Below are positions 1 to 6,177 of a stretch of 9,206 nt of DNA, one piece after another (the first letter of the stretch is position 1; each line of letters begins with the position of its first letter). The translations under genes were made by a program, and so were the position numbers. The notes beneath the pieces were generated by a model, which did no database searches, had not been told where the DNA came from, and saw only the letters and a list, made by a program, of their open reading frames with translations. This stretch comes from Planctomycetota bacterium (GTDB lineage: Bacteria; Planctomycetota; PUPC01; JACPCR01). The stretch spans positions 1 through 9,206 of the forward strand of contig JASLXP010001298.1 in the NCBI GenBank assembly GCA_030740295.1. Direction: 5' to 3'.

Positions 1-648
1 GATCAGGGCCAGCCCTTCAATCTCCGAAACGTGCAGGTGGACGAAGGCGCAGCGATTAAGAAAACACTGGTCACGCAGAGACGATGGATAACTTACGGCA
101 GCTCAATCACTCACGCGGGCTCGGCAAAGAGGCCTTCGCAGATCTGGCCGGCGCTCGTTGCGCAAAAACTGGATTTGCACCTCACTACATTCGGCTTTGG
201 CGGCAACTGTCAGTCGGAGCCAATGATAGGGCGCATCATTCGCGACATGCCCGCGGACTTCATCACGCTCAAACTTGGTATCAACAGCCACGGCGGAGCA
301 CTCTCTGCCCGCACGTTCGGCTCAAATGTCATCGGGCTCATTCAGATCATTCGAGAGAAACATCCAGACACGCCGATGGCGTTGGTCTCACCCATCTATT
401 CTCCGCCCCGCGAATCGGTAAAGGGAGGCAGCGGCCTCAGCTTGCAGGACATGCGCGAGATTCATGAAGGAATCGCCGCGAGCTGCCTCAAATACGGCGA
501 CCGTAATCTCTATTACGTCGATGGACTCAAAGTCTTCGGCCCCGACGAACTGAAGTTTCTGCCGGACGAGCTTCACCCGGATGCGGAAGGTCAGTTTGCG
601 ATGGCGGAGAATTTCGCGAGGGAAGTCTTTGAACGGTTTCCTTCGTGA
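1..648 (+). CDS. SGNH/GDSL-type hydrolase, 5'-truncated
   Basis: The reading frame is already open at base 1, so the true start lies upstream and the GTG at 31 is probably internal. The visible 215 codons hold the SGNH hydrolase blocks. Block I is GSSIT, with the likely nucleophile Ser at codon 35. A Gly-rich GFGGN follows as block II, GINSHGG supplies the Asn of block III, and DELHP near the C-terminus (Asp at codon 189, His at codon 192) supplies the DxxH catalytic pair. Family knowledge: such enzymes hydrolyse ester bonds, often deacetylating carbohydrates or cleaving lipids. The GSSIT variant and the GFGG context resemble the SsfX3-like/Lipase_GDSL_3 subgroup, which usually has an N-terminal beta domain. 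The first ~28 visible codons may be the end of such a domain. Substrate and location cannot be read, because any signal peptide would be upstream. The stop overlaps the next reading frame by four bases, which suggests translational coupling. Confidence 0.88.
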   Translation, partial: DQGQPFNLRNVQVDEGAAIKKTLVTQRRWITYGSSITHAGSAKRPSQIWPALVAQKLDLHLTTFGFGGNCQSEPMIGRIIRDMPADFITLKLGINSHGGALSARTFGSNVIGLIQIIREKHPDTPMALVSPIYSPPRESVKGGSGLSLQDMREIHEGIAASCLKYGDRNLYYVDGLKVFGPDELKFLPDELHPDAEGQFAMAENFAREVFERFPS

Positions 649-2042
649 GAGAGAGCTCAAGAACCACAGCCGTGGTGTGTGCCCGTCGCGGATGCCGGGT
701 CGCATGCATTCTCCTCCCCTTTCTCGCGGCCCTGCCCGCGGAAGGCCCTCCGACCAGGCCCAAAGGAGCGCTGCCTGAGTACCACCCGGAGATGCTCGAG
801 TATTACGAGGCACTCAACGATTACTGGAAGGGCAAGCGCGAGCCGCCCGCGATCCGGCGGGTGGAATCAAGGCCCTACTCGGCCCGTGGTGTAAAAGGAG
901 TGGTCCTCCACGATCGCAGCCGCATCAGCCGCCCTATGACTCTGGTCGGCGGAGAGCTTGCAGCCGCGCAGATGATGAACGGCAAACGCTCCTTCAATGA
1001 GATCTATGCCGAGCTTTCAAAAAAAGTGCCTCAGCAGACCGCCCTGGCTTTCGTGAATGGCGCAGGACAAAGGCTCAATCGCGGGCTCTATCTCAACAAC
1101 ATTCGTTACCGCACCCATTACCTTGCGCTTGTGAAGGGATTTCAGAAGCAGGAAATTCGTGAGCCCGTATCCAGGGGTACCAGCTATCCCATGTGGGAAG
1201 AGGAGACCAGGGCTCTACTCAACGAATGGTTTCCAAATCGGGACACCTTTCCCGATCCGCCGGCGGCCATCGTGGCCCCGCACATTGATTACAGGCGCGG
1301 CAAACAGGGCTACATCTCCATCTACGAGCAGATTCGCGGACTTAAGGGCTGCAAAAGATTTGTCATCCTCGGCACCGCGCACACATCCATGGCCCGGAAA
1401 TTTGCCGTGACGAAAAAGGACTTCCGCACGTCACTCGGGATCGTTGAAACGGACCGCTCCTTCATCAGAAAGCTGGCAAAGAAGTATCCGCACCCGTTGT
1501 TTGAAGATGAATTCCTGCACAAGTCCGAACATTCGGTCGAGCTGCAGATCCCTTTCCTTCAACATTTCTTCGGCAGCCGTATCAAGATCGTGCCGATCCT
1601 TTGCGGAGCCCTTGATTCACACATGCTGCTCGGCGCTGACCCGATGGATGATCCGGAGGTGAGCGATTTCATGAAGGCCCTCCGGGAGACCATCGATAAA
1701 GCATGGGGCAAGACTTTCGTCATCGCCGGCTCTGATCTGGCACACCTCGGTCGCGAATTCGGCGACAAGAAATTTCTGGATGAAGCCACCCTCGCCGATG
1801 CTGCAAAGAAGGATCGTGCCCTGGTGGACATGATACTGACCGGCGATCCCAAGAAGTTTCTTGACCACCTGTTCGCCGACAAAAACGCGCGCCGGGTATG
1901 CGGCGCATCGCCCATCTATACCTTGCTGCATGCATCCGGTCCGCTCACGGGGAAGTTCATACACTACGAACAATGCACGAACAGAAAGGCCACCAATTCG
2001 GTGAGTATCCCCGGTGTGGCGTTCTATGGGAGGGAGGATTGA
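645..2042 (+). CDS. MEMO1-family protein (AmmeMemoRadiSam system protein B-like) with N-terminal PqqD-like domain
   Basis: Residues ~190-465 carry the MEMO signature. Visible motifs are APHIDY (His213), GTAHTS (His246), SEHSVELQIPFL (His296), AGSDLAHLG (Asp344, His347) and CGASPIY (Cys399). His213, His246 and Cys399 match the metal-binding His/His/Cys trio of human MEMO1. Residues ~70-160 (VVLHDRSRIS, then a helix with NGKRSFNEIYAEL) look like a PqqD-type winged-helix domain, a fusion common in bacterial members. Family knowledge: the protein is related to extradiol dioxygenases and is often found with AMMECR1 and a radical-SAM protein; its reaction is unknown. Neither partner is visible here. 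The start is uncertain. GTG645 overlaps the upstream TGA and gives an Arg/Cys-rich leader with a short hydrophobic run (VACILLPFLAAL) but no good ribosome site. ATG792 (residue 50) would still retain both domains. Family assignment is firm; exact N-terminus is not. Confidence 0.87.
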   Translation: MRESSRTTAVVCARRGCRVACILLPFLAALPAEGPPTRPKGALPEYHPEMLEYYEALNDYWKGKREPPAIRRVESRPYSARGVKGVVLHDRSRISRPMTLVGGELAAAQMMNGKRSFNEIYAELSKKVPQQTALAFVNGAGQRLNRGLYLNNIRYRTHYLALVKGFQKQEIREPVSRGTSYPMWEEETRALLNEWFPNRDTFPDPPAAIVAPHIDYRRGKQGYISIYEQIRGLKGCKRFVILGTAHTSMARKFAVTKKDFRTSLGIVETDRSFIRKLAKKYPHPLFEDEFLHKSEHSVELQIPFLQHFFGSRIKIVPILCGALDSHMLLGADPMDDPEVSDFMKALRETIDKAWGKTFVIAGSDLAHLGREFGDKKFLDEATLADAAKKDRALVDMILTGDPKKFLDHLFADKNARRVCGASPIYTLLHASGPLTGKFIHYEQCTNRKATNSVSIPGVAFYGRED

Positions 2043-2144
2043 TGGTCTCGAGGATCCAAAGAGGAGAGGAACGACACGCTTACCATTCGCAGTCTCGCAA
2101 CTTCGACATCGCCCGATCAATCAAAAAGAGGACAGGCAACAAAG

Positions 2145-2999
2145 ATGAATTCCGAATCAGCAACTGAATCGTGCAGATACAGTCTTGAAGCCGGCGAACT
2201 CGCACAATGGAATCGCGACGGCTACTTCGTCCGCGAAAACGTATTCACGGCGGAAGAGAACGATGCGATTCGGCAGGCTGCCGAAGATGTTGTCGTCGGC
2301 GATCGCGCGTTTCCATCAGCTCATATGGATCGGAATGCCCTCGTGACGGACGGCAAAGAGGAACGGAAGGGCATCTATGGAATGCACAAGATTCATCACC
2401 CGAGCTGCTACCTGACGGCGTTTCTGGATCGCGCACGAGACGAACGCCTCACAGACCCTCTCCTCGATGTGCTCGGGTCGGATATCCTCGGCATCAACAA
2501 TCTTTTCATATGGAAAGCCCCCGAAATCGGGCTGGGCTTTCCATGGCATCAGGACAAATTCTACTTCCGCAGGAGGTTTACTACGGAGACGACTGTCGGC
2601 ACCTGGACAGCCATCGACCCGGCTGACCGGGACAACGGCTGCCTGTATGTCATTCCAGGCAGCCATAAATGGGACATTCGTGAGCATGACGATCTCGATG
2701 GATCGCAGCAAAAGGAGTTCAAGCTTGCGCGCGGCGTCCGCGATGAAGACGGTGTGCCAGTCGAAATCCCGCCGGGTGCCGTCATCTGGTTTCACAGCCA
2801 CCTTCTGCACAAGAGCACAGACAATCACAGCCAGCGGTTCCGCCGCTGTTACGTCATCCATTACTTGAGCGCCCAAGCAGAATGGGCCGATCCTGGACTT
2901 GCCGGTCGCCGGGGCCAACCCGTCATGTGGATACGCGGCAGGACATTTCCGGGCAAGGTATGCGAAGTCGAACGGACTGTACTATCGATCCTCGAATAG
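2145..2999 (+). CDS. Phytanoyl-CoA dioxygenase (PhyH)-family Fe(II)/2-oxoglutarate oxygenase
   Basis: This 284-residue protein fits the family's usual ~250-310. It opens with the typical N-terminal element (WNRDGYFVRENVFTAEE, residues 22-38). The iron-binding HxD is in WHQD (His135, Asp137), followed by the YVIPGSHKW stretch (residues 168-176). The distal iron ligand is probably His222 in LHKSTDNHSQR, and Arg233, eleven residues later, is placed like the 2-oxoglutarate-binding Arg of human PhyH. The facial triad therefore appears intact and the enzyme is predicted to be active. Family knowledge: these enzymes hydroxylate or halogenate small molecules using O2 and 2-oxoglutarate. Family members are numerous in planctomycete-like and related environmental bacteria, usually with unknown substrates, so no substrate is assigned. 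The ATG at 2145 has a loose AAGAGGA ~12 bases upstream. The gene follows the MEMO gene after 102 bases with no visible terminator, so it may share its transcript. Confidence 0.9.
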   Translation: MNSESATESCRYSLEAGELAQWNRDGYFVRENVFTAEENDAIRQAAEDVVVGDRAFPSAHMDRNALVTDGKEERKGIYGMHKIHHPSCYLTAFLDRARDERLTDPLLDVLGSDILGINNLFIWKAPEIGLGFPWHQDKFYFRRRFTTETTVGTWTAIDPADRDNGCLYVIPGSHKWDIREHDDLDGSQQKEFKLARGVRDEDGVPVEIPPGAVIWFHSHLLHKSTDNHSQRFRRCYVIHYLSAQAEWADPGLAGRRGQPVMWIRGRTFPGKVCEVERTVLSILE

Positions 3000-3092
3000 C
3001 TGGTCTGCCCTCAATTGGGAACCCTCAAAGGCCGGGAGTTGCCGTCAAATCCATGATTAGCACGTAATTCCGACGCTTTGGCCTGTTTTTAC

Positions 3093-3120
3093 TTGAAACG
3101 GTAGCTCGACGATCTAAGAT
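3093..3120 (+). promoter_or_regulatory. Candidate sigma70-type promoter for the SH3-domain gene
   Basis: TTGAAA (3093-3098) and TAAGAT (3115-3120) are separated by 16 bases, matching the sigma70 consensus at 5 of 6 and 4 of 6 positions. Transcription would start near 3127, giving a ~120-base leader before the ATG at 3248. The position between the PhyH stop and the SH3 gene fits a new transcription unit. Confidence 0.5.
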
Positions 3121-3141
3121 TGCCGTCCCTTCCCTAACGCC

Positions 3142-3155
3142 GTCACGTTCGTGAC
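3142..3155 (+). repeat. Inverted repeat GTCACG-TT-CGTGAC in the leader of the SH3-domain gene
   Basis: Two perfect 6-base arms flank a 2-base centre. Outer CGCC (3138-3141) and GGCG (3159-3162) can extend the pairing with a 3-base bulge. It lies 22 bases past the candidate -10 box and has no T-run after it. An operator for a dimeric regulator or a leader RNA hairpin both fit better than a terminator. Confidence 0.4.
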
Positions 3156-3236
3156 ATCGGCGCACTCATAGACAACTTGACCAAGAAACCTCTCTCAATC
3201 TTGGGATGTGTCTGCGTTCTTCTCTCCCCATTATTC

Positions 3237-3241
3237 AGGAG
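3237..3241 (+). promoter_or_regulatory. Ribosome binding site fixing the start of the SH3-domain gene
   Basis: AGGAG lies six bases before ATG3248. The in-frame upstream ATG at 3206 has no comparable site and would add 14 residues in front of a normal signal peptide, so 3248 is preferred. Confidence 0.75.
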
Positions 3242-3247
3242 TGTGCC

Positions 3248-4354
3248 ATGCGGTATCTCACCAGTTCTCCATTCGGGCGCATCTGCGCCTTCGCGTTGTC
3301 GGTAGTGACAGCCCACACCTTTGCCGCCGAAGGAAAGGCCCCATATGTTGCCGAGGTAGCAGGCAATCGTGTCAATGTCCGTGCTGGGTCAAGCACCAAC
3401 TACCGGATTCTCAAGGTTGCCAATGCCGGCCAGAAGCTCGTTGTCCGCGAACTGGACAAGGGCTGGGCTAAGATCGATGTGCCCAAGGGCGTCTACGTAT
3501 TCATCTCAAAAAAGTACGTGCAGGCCGGTAAAAATGGCCAGGGCACCGTCCTGGGCGAGCAGGTGAACATTCGCCCCGAGCCGAATACCCGGCGGGCCGC
3601 CATGTGCCAGGTCAAGAAAAATGACACGGTCCGCATCATCGATACGGCCGGAGCGTTCTACAAAATTGAGGCGCCGGCCGAGACATATGCCTACATCTCC
3701 GCCAAGTACATCCGCTACTTTGGTGATCTGGAGAAGATGGTGAAGGACGTCGTAAAGAAGGAGGAAGCTGACACCCAGGTCGCAGCAGTCATCGCGCTCG
3801 ATAAAGAAGCGTCGGAGAAGGGCACAACCCGGGAAGAACTGGCCAATCTCGTTGGAAAGTATCAGTCACTCATGTCCGATAAGAAGGTGGGTGATGAACT
3901 GAAGACGCACATTGCCCAGCGATTGGCCAATCTTGCCGAACTGAAGCAGATGTTTGATCTGAAAGAGCAGAACGCGCTGCTCATTGAGAAGCTGGAAGAT
4001 TCCAGCCAGCAGATCCAGCAGCTCTCTCTCCGGGCAGAGACGCTGGCCCAGAAAGCTGATGAACATGAGGCCAAGATCGCTGAGCTCGAGTACGTCCCGC
4101 CACCGCCACCGACTTACACGGGCAAAGGTGAGATCAAGTCGCTCATCCGGCTCTGGAATCGGCCCGGCTCGCATAAGCTCGTCAACGACAAGGGCGAAAC
4201 ACTGTTCATCCTTCAGAGCGATTCACACGACCTCGAAGGCTTCACGGGCAAATCAGTCGGCATCAATGGAGAGCTTCAGGCTCTGCGCGGCTGGCGTACG
4301 AAGCTCCTCCACGTGGACGAAATCGATGTCATCGATGACCTGGCCAAAAAATAG
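3248..4354 (+). CDS. Exported protein with two bacterial SH3 domains, coiled coil and C-terminal OB-like domain
   Basis: Counting from ATG3248 the protein has 368 residues. Residues 1-27 form a signal peptide: basic start, hydrophobic FALSVVTAHTFA, likely cleavage around FAA. Two SH3b repeats follow at ~33-92 and ~99-158. Each has the VNVRAGSSTNYRIL / VNIRPEPNTRRA-type motif and ends in the parallel YVFISKKYVQ / YAYISAKYIR strand. Residues ~208-282 are a charged, Gln/Leu-rich coiled coil, then a five-proline hinge (284-288). A ~75-residue C-terminal domain with the pattern LFILQSDSHDLEGFTGKSVGINGE follows, suggesting a small OB-like beta barrel; this fold is inferred. Family knowledge: SH3b domains in exported proteins commonly bind peptidoglycan peptides or other cell-wall ligands. 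A periplasmic, possibly oligomeric, wall-associated role is likely, and enzymatic activity is not apparent. The gene has its own candidate promoter and a strong terminator, so it appears monocistronic. Confidence 0.85.
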   Translation: MRYLTSSPFGRICAFALSVVTAHTFAAEGKAPYVAEVAGNRVNVRAGSSTNYRILKVANAGQKLVVRELDKGWAKIDVPKGVYVFISKKYVQAGKNGQGTVLGEQVNIRPEPNTRRAAMCQVKKNDTVRIIDTAGAFYKIEAPAETYAYISAKYIRYFGDLEKMVKDVVKKEEADTQVAAVIALDKEASEKGTTREELANLVGKYQSLMSDKKVGDELKTHIAQRLANLAELKQMFDLKEQNALLIEKLEDSSQQIQQLSLRAETLAQKADEHEAKIAELEYVPPPPPTYTGKGEIKSLIRLWNRPGSHKLVNDKGETLFILQSDSHDLEGFTGKSVGINGELQALRGWRTKLLHVDEIDVIDDLAKK

Positions 4355-4378
4355 CCTGTCGAGAGCAAACGCTTCAGA

Positions 4379-4411
4379 AGCCTCGTCCCTCATCCAGGGG
4401 CGGGGCTTTTT
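4379..4411 (+). terminator. Intrinsic terminator after the SH3-domain gene
   Basis: AGCCTCGTCCC (4379-4389) pairs with GGGGCGGGGCT (4397-4407) over 11 positions, two of them G-T wobbles. The loop is TCATCCA and the 3' arm runs into five T residues (4407-4411). It lies 25 bases past the stop codon and should insulate the SH3 gene from the next gene. Confidence 0.85.
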
Positions 4412-4640
4412 CTATGGCCCCTTCAAGGAAGAAAGGAACTGTTGATTCTTTTCTATGGAATCATTTCACTGTTATCTAAGACAGTACCCTACTGCCAGGA
4501 CATCAAGTTCCACGGTTGGTTCTAACCCGTGTAATCGAGCCCCATATCTGGTGGGCTGATGAGCACACAGTGACAAGACCGAACGATCAGATCTGAGGCA
4601 CCTCGGTTGCTAGAGGGCTGAAAACACTAAGCCCCAGCCC
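4412..4640 (+). other. Intergenic leader with several inverted repeats, no gene seen
   Basis: This stretch separates the terminator from the next gene. Visible inverted repeats are: ACTGT/ACAGT (4468-4472 and 4481-4485); CACGGTT/AACCCGTG with one bulged C (4511-4517 and 4524-4531); AGCCC/GGGCT (4538-4542 and 4553-4557); the palindrome TCAGATCTGA (4587-4596); and GGGCTG/CAGCCC (4615-4620 and 4635-4640), whose 3' arm touches the Shine-Dalgarno of the next gene. A competing AGCCC at 4630-4634 could pair instead. No convincing -35/-10 pair was found, although the next gene needs a promoter here. No known riboswitch consensus was recognised. Confidence 0.4.
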
Positions 4641-4647
4641 AAGGAGG
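4641..4647 (+). promoter_or_regulatory. Strong Shine-Dalgarno of the pilin-like gene
   Basis: AAGGAGG lies eight bases before ATG4656, an almost ideal match and spacing. It directly follows the CAGCCC arm of a possible hairpin, so folding of the leader could affect its accessibility. Confidence 0.75.
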
Positions 4648-4655
4648 TTTGCCCC

Positions 4656-5333
4656 ATGAGTCTCAAGTCCAGAAAGGCGGCTATCGTTTCAGGCGGCGCG
4701 TGCCTCATCGTATTGAGTATCGGATGGTCGACCTACATCCACGATGCTGAGATCAGTAAACGCTCCCAGTCACTGGAGCGGGCGCGAAAGCTCCGTCAAC
4801 TTGCCCTCAACATCGTCAGCTACCACTCCGAGAAAGGAGAATATCCCGCGTCAGTGCCACTGGCGGAACTCTCTGAGAACGGGGTCGACAATGCAGGTGT
4901 TGAATACGGGATCGTCACGGGGCGCAACGGACACCAGCTCTTCATTCTCCAGACAAAGACCGAAGAGACGCAGCGCGGCCTGTCTTTCGGGCTTCCAACA
5001 GCGGAAGCAGAAAGTCCACGGTCTTTGAAGGGTCTCGCCAGCAAGGCATCTTTGGGAGATGATGGAATTCTGCAGCTCAAGACGGCCCCAGCGGGCAGCA
5101 AACTTCTGCTCGCCCCGAACTGTTTCTTTGATCAGACAGACGCATTCGAGTTCCAGGATGAACCAGCGGAGACCGTGATTGGCGATGCCGGCCATATCGT
5201 CTGTATCTCCTCCAGCCGGTATCGGGGACAGATCTGTGAAGAATTCGCTGTTCTTCATGGCTGCGTTCGCGTCTTCGCCGGCAGTGAATCCAGAAAGATC
5301 TGCCCGGGCGAAATACTGATTCTGCTACCTTGA
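4656..5333 (+). CDS. Membrane-anchored pseudopilin-like protein without a recognisable prepilin cleavage motif
   Basis: This 225-residue protein is of uncertain family. Residues 8-27 are one hydrophobic segment (AIVSGGACLIVLSIGW) after a short basic start. A helix-like stretch follows (RARKLRQLALNIVSYHSEKG, then EYPASV, residues 42-67). Its 'LRQLALNIVSY...G.YP' pattern resembles the stalk-to-head transition of type II secretion pseudopilins and DUF1559-type prepilin proteins. The usual G-F-T-L-x-E processing site is absent, so it should stay as an uncleaved inner-membrane anchor with a periplasmic head. Near the C-terminus EFAVLHGCVRVF (196-207) resembles a degenerate version of the NVLFADGHV segment of H-X9-DG pilin-like proteins; this is inference. 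The last third carries five cysteines (156, 183, 194, 203, 216), allowing disulfides. Alternatives are a FecR-like or cupin-like terminal fold. The start is fixed by a strong ribosome site. The next gene has its own promoter. Confidence 0.75.
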   Translation: MSLKSRKAAIVSGGACLIVLSIGWSTYIHDAEISKRSQSLERARKLRQLALNIVSYHSEKGEYPASVPLAELSENGVDNAGVEYGIVTGRNGHQLFILQTKTEETQRGLSFGLPTAEAESPRSLKGLASKASLGDDGILQLKTAPAGSKLLLAPNCFFDQTDAFEFQDEPAETVIGDAGHIVCISSSRYRGQICEEFAVLHGCVRVFAGSESRKICPGEILILLP

Positions 5334-5368
5334 GAAACCAAGGGCGAATTTCGAAGCAGATTTGAGCT

Positions 5369-5397
5369 TTGACGCCTCCAACCTGCTTTCCTAGAAT
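5369..5397 (+). promoter_or_regulatory. Near-consensus sigma70-type promoter for the STAS / zinc-ribbon pair
   Basis: TTGACG (5369-5374) and TAGAAT (5392-5397) are exactly 17 bases apart, each matching 5 of 6 consensus positions. Initiation would be near 5404, about 34 bases before the ATG at 5438. This argues against the in-frame ATG at 5369-level being used, because it falls inside the -35 box and would be untranscribed from this promoter. Confidence 0.7.
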
Positions 5398-5437
5398 CCA
5401 AAAAGTACCGGCTTTACACCGTTCTCGGACAGGATGC

Positions 5438-6169
5438 ATGAGTCAAAGTACCATCCATTCCCTGAAACATGGGGAAACCCACTTCGTCAAGCTTAACCCG
5501 CCCAATGGAGTGATTCTCCCCTCGGACTTTCCTGAGATTTCAAAGCACCTTGAAGATCTTGTCATCGGAGATGAGTCGCCGGAATTCCTGATCAACTTTG
5601 GAGAAGTTCAAGGCTTTGATGGGAAACTGGTCGATATCCTCACCAGATTTCGGAAGGACATCAGGGAACGCGGCGGCAAGCTGGCGCTGGTCGGCGTTTC
5701 AAGCTCGCTTTATTCCGTTTTCGAGATTGCCGGTGTGGCCTCACTTTTTCTGTTCTGTGAGGATGAATCACAGGCGGTTCAGGCCATCGGACAAAGCGGC
5801 AGTACTCAGACCCTCTTCAAGGGCAAGGTCGACTGGTCGTCTGAGCTCCGTGAGGATGCCGTCATCATCGACATCAAAACCCCGCGCCTAAACGAGTATG
5901 ACCTGGTAAACGACCTTGCAGACGGGCTGGAAAACTTTGTGGATGAGATCAATGCCCGGAATGTGTTGCTCAACTTCGAGCATGTGGAATTCATGACCAG
6001 CAGCCTGCTGGGGCGGCTCCTGCAACTCAGAAATCACCTGGAAAAGAGAGAGGGCAAACTGGCGCTCATTGGGCTCTCTGCCTCCATCCGCCAGGTATTC
6101 GAGACGACCAGGCTGAGCGGCTTCTTCTCATTCCACAACAATGTCGACGCGGCTCTCAAAGACGTCTGA
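5438..6169 (+). CDS. Tandem STAS-domain protein (anti-sigma-factor-antagonist-like)
   Basis: From ATG5438 the protein has 243 residues: two STAS-like domains (~5-115 and ~135-243) joined by a short polar linker. The second domain has VLLNFEHVEFMTSSLLGRLL, which aligns with the SpoIIAA/RsbV phosphorylation loop FMDSSGLG. Ser189 sits at the phosphoserine position, and the downstream GKLALIGLSASIRQVFETTRL is typical. The first domain has FLINFGEVQGFDGKLVDIL, where the serine pair is replaced by Gly62-Lys63, so it should not be phosphorylated. Family knowledge: stand-alone STAS proteins are switched by Ser kinases and phosphatases and bind anti-sigma factors or other signalling partners. Neither a kinase nor a sigma factor is visible here. 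An upstream in-frame ATG at 5369 is disfavoured because it lies in the promoter; GGACAGGA just before 5438 can serve as ribosome site. The next gene starts 8 bases after the stop, suggesting an operon. Confidence 0.82.
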   Translation: MSQSTIHSLKHGETHFVKLNPPNGVILPSDFPEISKHLEDLVIGDESPEFLINFGEVQGFDGKLVDILTRFRKDIRERGGKLALVGVSSSLYSVFEIAGVASLFLFCEDESQAVQAIGQSGSTQTLFKGKVDWSSELREDAVIIDIKTPRLNEYDLVNDLADGLENFVDEINARNVLLNFEHVEFMTSSLLGRLLQLRNHLEKREGKLALIGLSASIRQVFETTRLSGFFSFHNNVDAALKDV

Positions 6170-6177
6170 GGGCGAGC

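Noticed and set aside
663..676. ACCAC-AGCC-GTGGT hairpin near the start of the MEMO gene
   Set aside because: A five-base stem this short is expected by chance, and the start codon there is itself uncertain.
388..813. 141-codon - strand frame across the SGNH/MEMO junction
   Set aside because: It is antisense to two genes with clear family motifs and has no motif of its own.
2046..2056. CTCGAGGATCC, adjacent XhoI and BamHI sites that could suggest a cloning linker
   Set aside because: Flanking sequence continues naturally with no vector sequence, and short restriction sites occur by chance.
3026..3090. AGGCC ... GGCCTGTTTTT as a terminator after the PhyH gene
   Set aside because: The 5-base arms are ~47 bases apart and the inside pairs poorly; the T-run alone is not enough.
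4470..4478. TG-T-TATCTA as an extended -10 promoter for the pilin-like gene
   Set aside because: The -10 matches only about half the consensus and there is no -35 at a suitable distance.
4556..4584. CTGATGA followed by GAAC, resembling the hammerhead ribozyme core
   Set aside because: The second box is GAAC rather than GAAA, and the 18 bases between do not fold into a stem II, so the match is probably chance.
5328..5343. CCTTG-AGAAAC-CAAGG hairpin over the stop of the pilin-like gene
   Set aside because: The stem is only five pairs and no T-run follows, so terminator function is not supported.
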